Positions 43,529 through 53,736 are shown, counted from the first letter of the stretch. The stretch: DNA of 64,000 bases from Labrenzia sp. DG1229 (GCF_000521215.1 NZ_KI928941.1:119383-183382); one strand, 5' to 3'. The notes: generated by a model not told the origin, from the sequence alone. Translations and numbers: made by a program.

Positions 43529-45758
43529 GACCACCTCCCGGACTTGAAGGGTGCGTCTTGTGACCTGCCTGTGCACCTGCCTTCAGGCGGGAGACAACAT
43601 CGTCCTTGGGGCCGTCCATCAGAAGCTTGCCCTTGTCGAGCAGTAGAATGCGGTCGACCAGATCGAGAGGTCCGTCACGATGTGTTGCGATAAAGAGTGT
43701 GATGCCTTCATTCGCAATCTGCTTGAGTCGCGCGCACAACTGCTTCTCCGACATGATATCGAGATATGCGGTCGGTTCATCCAGGCAGATGATTTTCGGT
43801 GACCGGATCAGGCATCTGGCCAGGGCAACCGCCTGCCGTTGTCCGCCGGAAAGACTTCTTCCACGCTCCTCGATATGCATATCCAGGCCGTCCGGATGGC
43901 GCGACGAGAAAAAATCAACACCTGCCAGATGCACGGTCCGTTCGAGCTCGGATGCGCTGGCATTGGGCGCCCCTATGAGGATGTTCTCACGCAAGGTACC
44001 TGTAAAGAGCTCGGCATCCTGCAGGCACAATCCGACAGTCGACCGCAGGTCGGCGGCAGAGAACTGGCGTGTGTCGATGCCACCCAGCAAATAGGTACCC
44101 GATTGTGGCTCATAAAGACCGGACAGGATGCGCACCAGCGTACTCTTGCCGGATCCCACCCGCCCGATAACACCGATTTTCTCACCGGTTTCAGTCGCAA
44201 AACTGATATTTTCGAGAGCCGGGACACCGCTTCCGGGATAGGTCAGGCAGACGTTCTGAAACGCGACCCCTGCATTCCCCGAGGAATTCAGGTCACGAGC
44301 GGTCACGCCTCCTTCTGTTTCCGATTTCATCAGAACGTCAAGACCTCTGAGCGCGCTCCGTGCGTGAAGCAGGCGCGCCAATGTCTGCGAAATGTTGTTG
44401 AGTGGCGCAAGAACACGCCCCGCCAGGATGTTTGCGGCAATCAGGGCGCCCACCGTGATCCGGCCCTCCAGGACAAGAAACACGCCCCAGACCACGATCA
44501 CGATCGAAACAAGCTGAAACACCACCCCGGTGAACGATGCCGCCACATTTGCCCAGTATCTTGCTCTGGTGGTCGAACGGCTGGCGGCAGCGACCGCGCG
44601 GTCCCAGGCGCGGCGGAACCAGCTTTCTCCGCCACTCACCTTGATGGTTTCCAGAGAAGACACCGTTTCGACGAGTATCGATTGACGACGCGCGGCATCG
44701 CTCTGGCTTTCCGAGAGTGCCCTCGACAGCGGAACCTGAACAAGACCGGTCACGGCAATCACGACCGGAACGGCAAACGCCGGAACCCAGGCCAGCGGCC
44801 CGACCAGGAACCACATCACCCAGACAAAAATGCCGATAAACAAAAGATCGGTCGCAGCAATGACCGTTGATGACGTGAGGGCATCCCGCACGGAATCCAG
44901 ATCGCGGACCTGATTGGCAACTCCGCCGGTCGACGCCGGCCGTGCCGCCATTTTCAGTCTTAAAAAGTGATCGAACATGCGGCCGGCAACCGCCATGTCA
45001 ACGCGTCTGCCGGTTTCGTCGACGATTTTCATGCGAAGCATCTTGAAGATGAAGTCGAACAGAAACGCAATCAGGACACCAAGCGTCAGAACCCAGAGTG
45101 TCGGTATTGCCAGATTGGGTATGACCCGGTCGTAGACGTTCATGATGAACAATGGACTGGCAAGGCCAAGCAGGTTGCCGATCAACGCTGCGATGATGAC
45201 TTGAGTATAATTGGGCCAGAACCGGCGCACGGCAGACCAGAACCAGTCCTTGGGTGTTTCCGGTGTTGCCTCGGCCTGCGCCTGTGAAGGCATAAGACCG
45301 ACAAACACCACGACCGGCAGTTTCGATCCTCCAAATGAGGACAGCGGCACATTTCCAATACCCTCGGGCTCCAGGGCGGAATGTATCCGGGCGGTTCCCG
45401 CCAACCGGTCAATCTTCTCCACAACGACTGCCGGCTCATCTTCCACAAGAACAATCACCGGAAGCGTGACAACCGGAATGGAGGCAATATCAAGTTGCTC
45501 TATCCGGACCGCGAGCCCAAGTCGACGTGCTGCTTCCTCAAGACTGCTGACCGCAAGCCCCTGCTCCCCGACGGGGAGGCCACGCGAGAGTTCGGACATG
45601 TTGGCAACAAGGCCGTGATACCGGGCGACCCTGACGAGAGCCTCCAGAAGACCGTTGGATGCTAGATGCTGGTCGCGAGCGAGGTCCCCGGATCTGGTCA
45701 CCTGCGTTGGAGCGGTAGGATGATTGCCCGGGCGGACTGTCGGCTCCCCTCCATCCAC
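43512..45758 (-). CDS. type I secretion ABC exporter (LapB/HlyB type)
   Basis: A 748-residue ABC transporter. The N-terminal ~150 residues resemble a C39 peptidase (LLEALVRVARYHGLVANMSE, LPVIVLVEDEPAVVVEKIDR) but lack the catalytic cysteine, the form seen in RTX/adhesin exporters. A six-helix membrane domain follows (residues 170-460). The ATPase has Walker A GRVGSGKST, signature LSGGQRQ and Walker B ICLDEP. It exports a protein with a C-terminal signal, most likely the RTX protein encoded divergently at 47462. It is next to the adaptor and upstream of tolC stop-to-start by a few bases (tolC ends at 45769). Confidence 0.93.
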   Translation of the reverse strand: MDGGEPTVRPGNHPTAPTQVTRSGDLARDQHLASNGLLEALVRVARYHGLVANMSELSRGLPVGEQGLAVSSLEEAARRLGLAVRIEQLDIASIPVVTLPVIVLVEDEPAVVVEKIDRLAGTARIHSALEPEGIGNVPLSSFGGSKLPVVVFVGLMPSQAQAEATPETPKDWFWSAVRRFWPNYTQVIIAALIGNLLGLASPLFIMNVYDRVIPNLAIPTLWVLTLGVLIAFLFDFIFKMLRMKIVDETGRRVDMAVAGRMFDHFLRLKMAARPASTGGVANQVRDLDSVRDALTSSTVIAATDLLFIGIFVWVMWFLVGPLAWVPAFAVPVVIAVTGLVQVPLSRALSESQSDAARRQSILVETVSSLETIKVSGGESWFRRAWDRAVAAASRSTTRARYWANVAASFTGVVFQLVSIVIVVWGVFLVLEGRITVGALIAANILAGRVLAPLNNISQTLARLLHARSALRGLDVLMKSETEGGVTARDLNSSGNAGVAFQNVCLTYPGSGVPALENISFATETGEKIGVIGRVGSGKSTLVRILSGLYEPQSGTYLLGGIDTRQFSAADLRSTVGLCLQDAELFTGTLRENILIGAPNASASELERTVHLAGVDFFSSRHPDGLDMHIEERGRSLSGGQRQAVALARCLIRSPKIICLDEPTAYLDIMSEKQLCARLKQIANEGITLFIATHRDGPLDLVDRILLLDKGKLLMDGPKDDVVSRLKAGAQAGHKTHPSSPGGGRAPGG

Positions 45759-45768
45759 AATAACCGCC

Positions 45769-47217
45769 TTACCACTTGCGCAATGGTTCTATGAGCCCCC
45801 TGGAACCCACAAACCAGGGAGCCTCCGCAGACCCCGCCTGACTCTCCGGAGGTGCGGAAACACCGGCAGATGCAAGAAGACTTCCGGTGGAGGCGAGCAG
45901 ACGATAGCGCGAGAACACGGAGATCGTTTCCGAACTGATGAGCTGAACACGAGATGTAAACGCTGAATTCTGCGCTATCAGAAGGTCCAGGAGATCCCGA
46001 AGCCCGGCTTCATATTCCTTTTCGTAACTCTTGATAACGGCATCAGCGGCAACCGTCTGCTCCCGGAGGGCCTTGAGACGGATGTCGTTGGTGACGATAT
46101 CGCTCCAGGATCTGCGTACGCTTTCATCGACAGATCGCCGTAAATGATCCAGCTGCATTTTGCTTTCTGTGACCTTTTCACCGAGCTGGCGTCGCCGGCT
46201 GGTATCGATAGTCCCGTTGAAGAGGTTCCAGGACATGGTCATCCGGACCGCAAATTCGTTGTTGCGGCCTGGTGTTCCGTCCAGATCCTCACCGACCGAG
46301 GCCAACCCTTCCACACCCAGGTTGGGCAGGAAGAGTGACTGGGACTTGTCATAATCGGCCGCTGCCGCGTCGACATCGGCAGACCCGGCTCGGAGAGAAG
46401 GATGGTTGTTCCGCGCCGTGGCAATGGCAATGGCCTGGGTGGCGGGATGAGATTTGGGCCGCCGGGGAGACTTGAGCACCGGTGGTGCGATGCCGATCAC
46501 GCTCTCAAACCGGGCGTTGGCCGCACCGAGCTCTCTCAAGACATCCGCGCGCACCGCGTGAACGGCTGCGACACGCTCTTCGGCCTGACGCAATTCGCTT
46601 TCTGTCGCCGACCCGCCCTGCACTTTCGTGCGGACAATGCCGAGCAGCCGAACATGCTCGAGAATGTTAGCATCTGCGGCCTTCAGGATCCTGTGGTGCC
46701 GGAACACATCGAGAAACGCCTCAGTTGCATCGAGACCGGTCAACTCGGCGCGCTCCATGACACGTGCCGCCGATCCATCCACGCGCGCGGATTGCCGGTA
46801 GATTTCGTTCGCCCTGGCAAATCCGTCGAAAAACACCTGACGAGCGATCAGCGTGGCATCCCTTGCATTTCGCCATTCGCGATTATCCGTGACTTCAAGC
46901 GAATTGGGCCTGTCGATATACTGCGCACCGAATGAAGCTTCCAGATCCACGGACGGAAGATAGGCGCCCTGCGCCTGGTCATATTCGAAATCTACAGAAC
47001 GCCGGTTTGCAGCCGCAGCCAGAACCTGCGGATTTGTGGTCACAGCTCGCGCGATTGCCTCTTCCAGCGTCATCGCGGAAGTACCGACAGAAACAGAAAC
47101 AATCACGGACAGAGAAAGCGCTGTCACAGCTATCAAGTGCCGCCAACAGGCAAACGCACGTGGAACCTGGAAGGACAAACTCCCATCTACAAGCTCAAAT
47201 TGAGTCCTGCACCTCAT
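45769..47217 (-). CDS. TolC-family outer-membrane efflux protein of the type I system
   Basis: A protein of about 482 residues. After a leader (RHLIAVTALSLSVIVSVSVG, cleavage near SA) comes MTLEEAIARAVTTNPQVLAA, the conserved start of TolC proteins, then coiled-coil helices with two TolC repeats (for example DYDKSQSLFLPNLGVEGLAS and VIKSYEKEYEAGLRDLLDLL). It forms the outer-membrane and periplasmic tunnel. ATG 47217 has a weak GGGTGG site; an upstream methionine would add an unlikely cytoplasmic stretch. First gene of the minus-strand secretion operon tolC-ABC-hlyD-lapG. Confidence 0.9.
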   Translation of the reverse strand: MRCRTQFELVDGSLSFQVPRAFACWRHLIAVTALSLSVIVSVSVGTSAMTLEEAIARAVTTNPQVLAAAANRRSVDFEYDQAQGAYLPSVDLEASFGAQYIDRPNSLEVTDNREWRNARDATLIARQVFFDGFARANEIYRQSARVDGSAARVMERAELTGLDATEAFLDVFRHHRILKAADANILEHVRLLGIVRTKVQGGSATESELRQAEERVAAVHAVRADVLRELGAANARFESVIGIAPPVLKSPRRPKSHPATQAIAIATARNNHPSLRAGSADVDAAAADYDKSQSLFLPNLGVEGLASVGEDLDGTPGRNNEFAVRMTMSWNLFNGTIDTSRRRQLGEKVTESKMQLDHLRRSVDESVRRSWSDIVTNDIRLKALREQTVAADAVIKSYEKEYEAGLRDLLDLLIAQNSAFTSRVQLISSETISVFSRYRLLASTGSLLASAGVSAPPESQAGSAEAPWFVGSRGLIEPLRKW

Positions 47218-47461
47218 TCCACCCTGCCAAACGCCAACCAACCAAGTCAATCGGAAAGCTCTTTTCCCAACCACGACAACTAACTTAACGGCACTTTCCC
47301 ACATTGAACAAGCAAGATAATAAATTGCTCGACCCACCAAATAACCATAACGCAGTTTATTTGGACGCGGCAAAGATTTTTTGTTAAAAAAGTGTTAAGC
47401 CTATATTTGGGTTTAACGCCTGCATTTCCTTTAATAGTTGACATACTGGTGAGCCTGGGTC
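47218..47461. promoter_or_regulatory. AT-rich divergent control region of the secretion cluster
   Basis: A 240-base divergent gap between tolC and the RTX gene, markedly AT-rich at 47340-47445 with repeated GTTAA elements (near 47383, 47394) and a TTTAACG at 47411. A TTGACA at 47438 is too near the GTG start for a standard promoter of that gene. Binding proteins are unknown. Confidence 0.45.
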
Positions 47462-50400
47462 GTGTCGAACATTCCGAACTTCGGAATATCATCGTCGGAA
47501 ACAATGGAAACTGCGGTACTCGACGCGGCAGGTCCCCTGCCACCCGTTGTGGATGCCCCTCTTCTGTTTCGGGGAGATTATGACAGGCAGGGACCCGATC
47601 TGCTGATCAGCCATCCGGAACACGGTTCCCTGACAATCGCCAATTACTTCCTGCAAGACGATCTGCCTGATTTGTTTACGGCAAATGGTGCCGTCCTTGA
47701 AGGTGACACGGTCGCGCAATTGTCGGGGCCCCTGGCCCCGGGACAATATGCGCAGGCTGGCTCCGGTCTCGCCGGCGCTCCGATCGGAAATGTGCAGACC
47801 TCCGCCGGAACCGTCACCGCGCAAAGAACAGATGGCACCACGGTGACACTCTCCTCAGGCGATCCTGTTTTTCAGGGAGATGTCGTGGAGACAGCCGAGA
47901 ACTCTTCCCTGGTGATCGTATTTGTTGACGAGACCCTGTTCTCCCTGTCTGCCGGCGCCCGTATGGTTCTGGACGAGCTGATCTACACGCCGAACGGTTC
48001 CGGAAACTCCATGGTGATGAACCTGGTTCAGGGAAGCTTCGTATTCGTCACCGGGCAGGTGGCTCCGACCGGCGACATGCGGGTCGAAACGCCGACCGCC
48101 ACGATGGGCATCAGGGGGACAACCCCGATCGTGCAGATCGATACGCTGGATGGCGCAACACGATTTGCACTGGCCGTCGATCCGAACGGTCTGATCGGGT
48201 CATATCAGCTGTTTGACCGAATTTCTGGTCAACTGCTTGGAACGGTCAACTCGACCGACACGACATATTTCATTCAGTCTGCTGGAACAGCCCCGGTTGT
48301 CACCCCGCGAACGCCTGCGGAGTCAGCATCCGTTGAAAGTCAATTGCAGCAGGCATTTGACGCCTATTCCGCAGCCGGTCTCGGACAGCAAAGCATCGAT
48401 GACGGTGACGATGATGCTCAAAACGCGCCCGGTCCGGATCAGACGGATGCCGGACTTGATCAGCTTTTCGGGGGCCCGGTTCCCGATCTGTCCGATCCTG
48501 ATCTGTCTCCCCTGGGCGACCGGGACGGGGGACTGAGCAGAGACATCCCCACAGGTTCTGGAAGTGGAAGCCGGTCTTCACCTCTGCTGCCGGAGGCTCC
48601 CGCGTCTTCGAGCGGTGGCGACCCTTCGGATGATCCAGGTCCGACTGCGCCTTTCGACGACGGCTCCATACCCGACACTGGCGGAGACGATTTGTCTTTC
48701 GTCCTTCCGCCCGACCTGTTCACCCTGGAAGACGAAGCGATCACTCTGCGTGGCTTGAATGTCGAAATCCCGGGAGACGGCGAAGGTACGGTCACGATTG
48801 TCGCGAGATCCACTGTCACGCTTGCCCGGATTTCCGGACTGACATTCCTTGCGGGCGACGGTTTCGATGACGAGACGGTTACATTTACCGGCACTGAAGC
48901 GGACATCAATGCTGCCCTTTCGGGCATGATCTATACGCCTTCCCCGAACAGTGAAACAGGTGGATTGAGCCTGACGGTTTTCGACGGAGACAGCACACTC
49001 CTGGCAGACCTTCCAGTTACAATCGAACCTGTGGAGGATGCACCGGCTGTTTTCGATGTTAATCTCACCGTAGATGAAAACGGCAGCATCTCCGCACCCT
49101 TTGTTGGATACGATCCGGACGAAGGCGATACCCTCACCCTCTTTGCACTGTCCGAGCCGTCCCTGGGCACGCTCGAAGTGTCCGACAACGGCACGTTCAC
49201 ATTCGGGACGAATGGCGATTTCGACAATCTGACGGCTGGCACCTCTCAGGAAATCAGCTTTCAATATAGCGCAGTGGACAGCACCGGACTGGTTTCGGAA
49301 GTACCCGCGACGGTCACAATTGAGGTTACGGGCCTCAATGACGATCCGGTCGCTCCGGATATCGATCTGAGTCCGCCCGGAACCCTCAACGGCAGCTTCA
49401 ATGACGGCTTTGCGAACTGGCAACAGGCCGTCGGGCCCGAGACCGGTCCGAATGGAGAGTTCATCGCCGGATCCTATGTCACGGCTTTCGATGTCGCCCA
49501 ATCCGGCTCTCTCATTCCCGATGACATCATTGTTGCCGTCGTTGAATTTTCCGGTAAGCTCGACGCTTCATCGGACGGTTCTGAAAGTGCTGCAGCTACC
49601 GGACCATCCTTGATCAGCAGCCCGTTCACCGCCTTTGCAGGTGAAAATGTCAGTATTGAATATCGGTCCTTTTTCGGAACCGACGAGGCTTTGCACACGG
49701 CCGAACTGGTCAATGTCGAGACCGGTGAACGAACGCTGGCGTTTCGCGAATCGACGCCCGTCAATGTGTCCGGCGAAGTGAATTCAGTCGAGATTCAGAT
49801 CCCGGACACCGGAAGCTTCCAGATCGAGTTCAGGATCGGCAGCGTCGATACCAATGATGATGGTGCTCTCGGCGCAAGACTGGTCATCGGAAATGCAGGG
49901 TTGATCCGAAGCGGTGTCTTGGCAGGCGCGACGCAGACATTCGGCCAAATCCGATTCCTCGAAAACGCATCTGATCCGGATGGAGACGCGGTCAGCCTCC
50001 AAAGTGTTTCTTCAACGAGCGCGTTCGGAGCAAGCATTTCACTAATTGGCGGCGAAGTTGTCTACGATACCGGTTCTGCCTTTGACTTTCTTGCGGAGGG
50101 ACAAACGGCGACCGACAGTTTCCAATACACGATTGCGGATGGAAATGGCGGGTTTGCGTCCGCAACGGCGTCGGTGGATATTGTCGGAACCGGGAGCGCT
50201 CCCGCTGGTATCCCGCTCCGATATGCGCCGGTTTCTGATCAGACGACGTCTTTGTCAAATGGCCTGCCTGCCGGCGCATTGCAAACGACGGGAACCGGCG
50301 TTCCGCTGCATGAAACTGTGCCGGCAAACACGGTCACGTATGCGTTCCCCGTCGTCGCTCCCGCGAACAACGGACTGGCAAGTTATTCGCCCGCGCAGCA

Positions 50401-51454
50401 AGCCGCAGCCGTTGTTGCTCTGTCTCTTTGGGCGGACGTTTCAGGTCTTATGGTAGCAGAAGCGGCAGTGGCTGAAACGCCAACGGCGAGATTCCTGAAT
50501 TCGACAAGCGTCTCATTCGCCGAAATCTTTGAAACCGATAGCGGCAGCACGATTGTTACCAATCCGGACTTTGCCGAGATGACATCCCTACAATCAGGTT
50601 CCCACGGTTTCTTCGCTTTGCTTCACGAAACCGGTCATGCAATCGGGCTTGATCATCCGCCACCTGACCTGACCCAAGCACAAAGCGTCATGTCTTCGGT
50701 TTCGCCTGCTACCATCGGCGCGGACTGGTGGAACGAAACGGGTTCGTGGATCTACGCACAGACCCCCATGATTGAGGACATCGCGACGGTTCAGCTGGCC
50801 TACGGCGCCAACGAAGAAACCCGCAGCGGAGATACGGTCTACGGCTTCAACAGCTCTGAAACCGGCACCGTTCATGACTTCGCGGTCAACACTGACCCGG
50901 TTCTGACGATTTACGACGCTGCCGGGGTCGATGCACTTGATTTTTCAGGTTGGGACGCACCTGCGATCATTGACCTCAATTCGGGATCCTATTCATCTGC
51001 CAATGGCATGACCAACAACATCGGGATTGCTTTCGGAACGGTCATCGAAAGTGCCGTCGGTGGCGCAGGTGACGATCTCCTCATCGGCACCAGTCTTGGC
51101 GAGACACTTGATGGCGGTGCTGGGCTGGATACGTTGATTGGTGGCGGCGGCGCGGACACGTTCATGCTGTCACACGACGACCTTGCCGACATGATTGTCG
51201 ATTTCAAGAGCGGGGAGGACAGGCTCGATTTGTCTTCCTTGCTGGATGCCAATTTCAATACCGGAGAGGTTGGCGACTATGTCGATGTCGAACAAAGGGG
51301 AGACGACGCGGTTGTCAGCGTCGATAGAGACGGCACCGGCACCGCGAACGACTTCAGGGACGTCGCCGTGCTTCAGTCCGTTGAAGCAGGGGGAATCATT
51401 GATTTTGTCTTTTCAGATAACGGGGTTCAGGCAACCGACACGATTGTCGCCTGA
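47462..51454 (+). CDS. type I-secreted FecR/cadherin-like/serralysin (M10) RTX protein
   Basis: A 1330-residue acidic protein without a Sec signal. The order is: N-terminal region with DLLISHPEHGSLTIANYF (45-65); FecR-type domain (about 107-222; GTVTAQRTDGTTVTLSSGD, MRVETPTATMGIRGT); a Gly/Pro/Asp/Ser linker (about 320-420); a cadherin/VCBS-like part (about 430-640); a beta-rich region to about 920; a metzincin protease domain with HETGHAIGLDH at 1055-1065 and Met-turn SVMSS (M1077); RTX repeats (GGAGDDLLIGTSLGETLDG) at about 1200-1235; and a C-terminal export region. It should leave by the divergent type I system. The GTG start has a weak ribosome site; ATG at 47504 is also possible. FecR fused to a serralysin is unusual. 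Confidence 0.88.
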   Translation: MSNIPNFGISSSETMETAVLDAAGPLPPVVDAPLLFRGDYDRQGPDLLISHPEHGSLTIANYFLQDDLPDLFTANGAVLEGDTVAQLSGPLAPGQYAQAGSGLAGAPIGNVQTSAGTVTAQRTDGTTVTLSSGDPVFQGDVVETAENSSLVIVFVDETLFSLSAGARMVLDELIYTPNGSGNSMVMNLVQGSFVFVTGQVAPTGDMRVETPTATMGIRGTTPIVQIDTLDGATRFALAVDPNGLIGSYQLFDRISGQLLGTVNSTDTTYFIQSAGTAPVVTPRTPAESASVESQLQQAFDAYSAAGLGQQSIDDGDDDAQNAPGPDQTDAGLDQLFGGPVPDLSDPDLSPLGDRDGGLSRDIPTGSGSGSRSSPLLPEAPASSSGGDPSDDPGPTAPFDDGSIPDTGGDDLSFVLPPDLFTLEDEAITLRGLNVEIPGDGEGTVTIVARSTVTLARISGLTFLAGDGFDDETVTFTGTEADINAALSGMIYTPSPNSETGGLSLTVFDGDSTLLADLPVTIEPVEDAPAVFDVNLTVDENGSISAPFVGYDPDEGDTLTLFALSEPSLGTLEVSDNGTFTFGTNGDFDNLTAGTSQEISFQYSAVDSTGLVSEVPATVTIEVTGLNDDPVAPDIDLSPPGTLNGSFNDGFANWQQAVGPETGPNGEFIAGSYVTAFDVAQSGSLIPDDIIVAVVEFSGKLDASSDGSESAAATGPSLISSPFTAFAGENVSIEYRSFFGTDEALHTAELVNVETGERTLAFRESTPVNVSGEVNSVEIQIPDTGSFQIEFRIGSVDTNDDGALGARLVIGNAGLIRSGVLAGATQTFGQIRFLENASDPDGDAVSLQSVSSTSAFGASISLIGGEVVYDTGSAFDFLAEGQTATDSFQYTIADGNGGFASATASVDIVGTGSAPAGIPLRYAPVSDQTTSLSNGLPAGALQTTGTGVPLHETVPANTVTYAFPVVAPANNGLASYSPAQQAAAVVALSLWADVSGLMVAEAAVAETPTARFLNSTSVSFAEIFETDSGSTIVTNPDFAEMTSLQSGSHGFFALLHETGHAIGLDHPPPDLTQAQSVMSSVSPATIGADWWNETGSWIYAQTPMIEDIATVQLAYGANEETRSGDTVYGFNSSETGTVHDFAVNTDPVLTIYDAAGVDALDFSGWDAPAIIDLNSGSYSSANGMTNNIGIAFGTVIESAVGGAGDDLLIGTSLGETLDGGAGLDTLIGGGGADTFMLSHDDLADMIVDFKSGEDRLDLSSLLDANFNTGEVGDYVDVEQRGDDAVVSVDRDGTGTANDFRDVAVLQSVEAGGIIDFVFSDNGVQATDTIVA

Positions 51455-51505
51455 TGTTTCGCAAAGCACACTCCACATGCCGTGTGCCACCGGTATCTTT
51501 CCCTC

Positions 51506-53722
51506 ATGAAACGCAGGATCGGCAAACTGGCATTCCTCTTCGGCAGTGCACGATTATCGGCCGTCCTCTTGCTCCTTGTCTTGTTGGGTGTCCGGGTCCT
51601 TGATCCCCTGGTTATCGAGCTCGTTCGACTAAAGACCTTCGACTTCTACCAGACCCTCAAGCCGCGGGACTACCAGGATCTGCCGGTCGCGATTGTCGAT
51701 ATCGACGAAAAAAGCCTTGCCGAACTGGGTCAATGGCCCTGGGCGCGGTCAACACTTGCGACCATCCTCCAGAACATCGCGCAGGCCGGCGGGATCGCGG
51801 TGGCCTTCGATATCGTCTTCCCAGAGCCGGATCGCCTGTCACCCGACCAATACAGCAAATCCATCGGTGGTCTCAGCCAAACACTGAAAGACGAACTGGC
51901 CGCGCTTCCGAGCACCGACAAGATCATGAGCGATGCCATGCGCAGGACGCGCGTGGTCGTCGGACAGGCAGGCGGTGTCGACTTTGTCGAAACCGATCGC
52001 CCGAAACAAAGCCAGACACCGGTTGCTCTGTTGGGACCGGACCCGACCGGCGTCATGTTCAATTATCCAAAACTTCTCAGGAATATCCCGATACTGGAGG
52101 ATGCCGCAGCCGGAAGAGGGTTGTTTTCCATCTACCCGGACCCGGATGGCATTGTCAGGCGTGCGGCACTGACTGCGTTGGCAGATGGCCAGATACAGCC
52201 GGCGCTGAGTGTCGAACTCCTGCGTGTTGCTACCGGGCAAAACGCGTTCGCGGTCAAAAGTGACGAAGCGGGCATCAGTGGACTGGTCGTCGGCGGTGTC
52301 GAAGTCCCCACGGACCGCAACGGGCGAATCTGGGTTCACTACACGCCGTCGAATGCGGAGCGTTACGTTTCGGCGTCCGACATTGCCAGCGGTGGGTTCG
52401 ATGTCACCAGGATCAAGAACCACCTCATTTTGATGGGACCTTCCGCCACCGGATTGCTCGACCTGAAGGCGACACCGCTTGATCCGGCCATGCCGGGAGT
52501 GGAAGTTCATGCGCAGATCCTGGAGAACATTCTCAGCCAGTCTTTTCTGACACGTCCGAACTATGCGTTGGGCGCCGAACTGATTGCAACAACGGTTCTT
52601 TCCCTGCTGACCGTCCTGCTGGTTCCCATACTCGGTGCGCTGCCGGTCCTTGCCTTCGGCTTCGTTCTTGCCGCGAGCTGGGTTGCCGGGAGTTGGTACA
52701 TGTTCGCCAGCCAGAAGCTACTTCTGGACGCAGGGTATCCGCTGTTTGCAAGCTTTTGCGTATTCCTTCTGCTGGTATTCATCAACTATCGCCGCGAGGA
52801 AATCCAGAGGCAGGAAATCCGTTCGGCATTCGGCCAGTATCTGGCGCCCGACTACGTTGAACAGATCGCCAGGAACCCCGAAAGTCTTGCCCTGGGGGGC
52901 GAACGGCGCAACATGACGGTCCTGTTTTCCGATGTCCGCAATTTCACGAAAATATCTGAAAGCTTCGCTGACAATCCCCAGGGACTAACCACACTGATGA
53001 ACCGCTTTTTGACACCGCTTTCGAACGGCATAATGGAAAAGCGCGGCACAATCGACAAATATATGGGCGACGCCGTCATGGCCTTCTGGAACGCCCCTCT
53101 TGACGACGACAATCAGGAATTCCATGCCTGCCAGGCAGCCCTGATCATGGTTGAGCGCATGCGTGCAATCAATCGCGAACGCAAGGAGGAGGCTGAAAAG
53201 GACGGCAGGGAGTTCTTTCCGCTGAATGTCGGGATCGGCATCAACACCGGTGACTGTGTCGTCGGCAATATGGGATCCGAATTCCGCTTCGACTATTCGG
53301 TCCTCGGCGATTCCGTCAATCTTGCGTCGCGTCTGGAAGGTCAGACCAAGGCCTATGGGGTCATCACGCTGATCGGCAACAGCACAGCCCGGACGGTGAA
53401 GGATCAGCTTGCCGTTTGTGAAGTCGACCTCATCAGGGTCAAGGGCAAGCAAGAACCGGAACGGATTTTCACCTTGCTGGGAGACGAAGCCTATGCCGGT
53501 AGCAGTGCGTTCCGCGAGTCCAGGTCACATTTCGAGACTATGCTCCAAGCCTATCGTGAACAGGATTGGGAGCGTGCAAAATCGCTGTGCGCCGCGTTGA
53601 TTGACCTGGGTAATGGCGATTTTGCAAATCTGGCAGAAACGTTCCGCGAGCGGATCGAGCGTTTCACAAAGGAGCCGCCCCCGTCTGACTGGGACGGCGT
53701 CTATGTTGCCGAATCCAAGTAG
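51506..53722 (+). CDS. CHASE2 sensor adenylate/guanylate cyclase
   Basis: A 738-residue membrane protein: N-terminal helix (AVLLLLVLLGVRVLDPLVIE), extracytoplasmic CHASE2 domain (VAIVDIDEKSLAELGQWPWA, AFDIVFPEPDR, about 40-345), three membrane helices (about 360-435), and a class III cyclase (MTVLFSDVRNFTKISE, IDKYMGDAVMAFWNAPLDDD, VGIGINTGDCVVGNMGSEFR, DYSVLGDSVNLASRLEGQ). Metal-binding aspartates are intact. It makes cAMP or cGMP in response to an outside signal. It follows the RTX gene by 51 bases, a neighbourhood often seen with FecR-domain proteins. ATG 51506 was chosen for the helix start; the ribosome site is poor. Confidence 0.9.
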   Translation: MKRRIGKLAFLFGSARLSAVLLLLVLLGVRVLDPLVIELVRLKTFDFYQTLKPRDYQDLPVAIVDIDEKSLAELGQWPWARSTLATILQNIAQAGGIAVAFDIVFPEPDRLSPDQYSKSIGGLSQTLKDELAALPSTDKIMSDAMRRTRVVVGQAGGVDFVETDRPKQSQTPVALLGPDPTGVMFNYPKLLRNIPILEDAAAGRGLFSIYPDPDGIVRRAALTALADGQIQPALSVELLRVATGQNAFAVKSDEAGISGLVVGGVEVPTDRNGRIWVHYTPSNAERYVSASDIASGGFDVTRIKNHLILMGPSATGLLDLKATPLDPAMPGVEVHAQILENILSQSFLTRPNYALGAELIATTVLSLLTVLLVPILGALPVLAFGFVLAASWVAGSWYMFASQKLLLDAGYPLFASFCVFLLLVFINYRREEIQRQEIRSAFGQYLAPDYVEQIARNPESLALGGERRNMTVLFSDVRNFTKISESFADNPQGLTTLMNRFLTPLSNGIMEKRGTIDKYMGDAVMAFWNAPLDDDNQEFHACQAALIMVERMRAINRERKEEAEKDGREFFPLNVGIGINTGDCVVGNMGSEFRFDYSVLGDSVNLASRLEGQTKAYGVITLIGNSTARTVKDQLAVCEVDLIRVKGKQEPERIFTLLGDEAYAGSSAFRESRSHFETMLQAYREQDWERAKSLCAALIDLGNGDFANLAETFRERIERFTKEPPPSDWDGVYVAESK

Positions 53723-53736
53723 GGCCGGTCGCGACC

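Noticed and set aside
51482..51505. GTG start eight codons before the cyclase ATG
   Set aside because: No ribosome site for either start, but the ATG at 51506 begins directly before the first positively charged residues and membrane helix, as expected.
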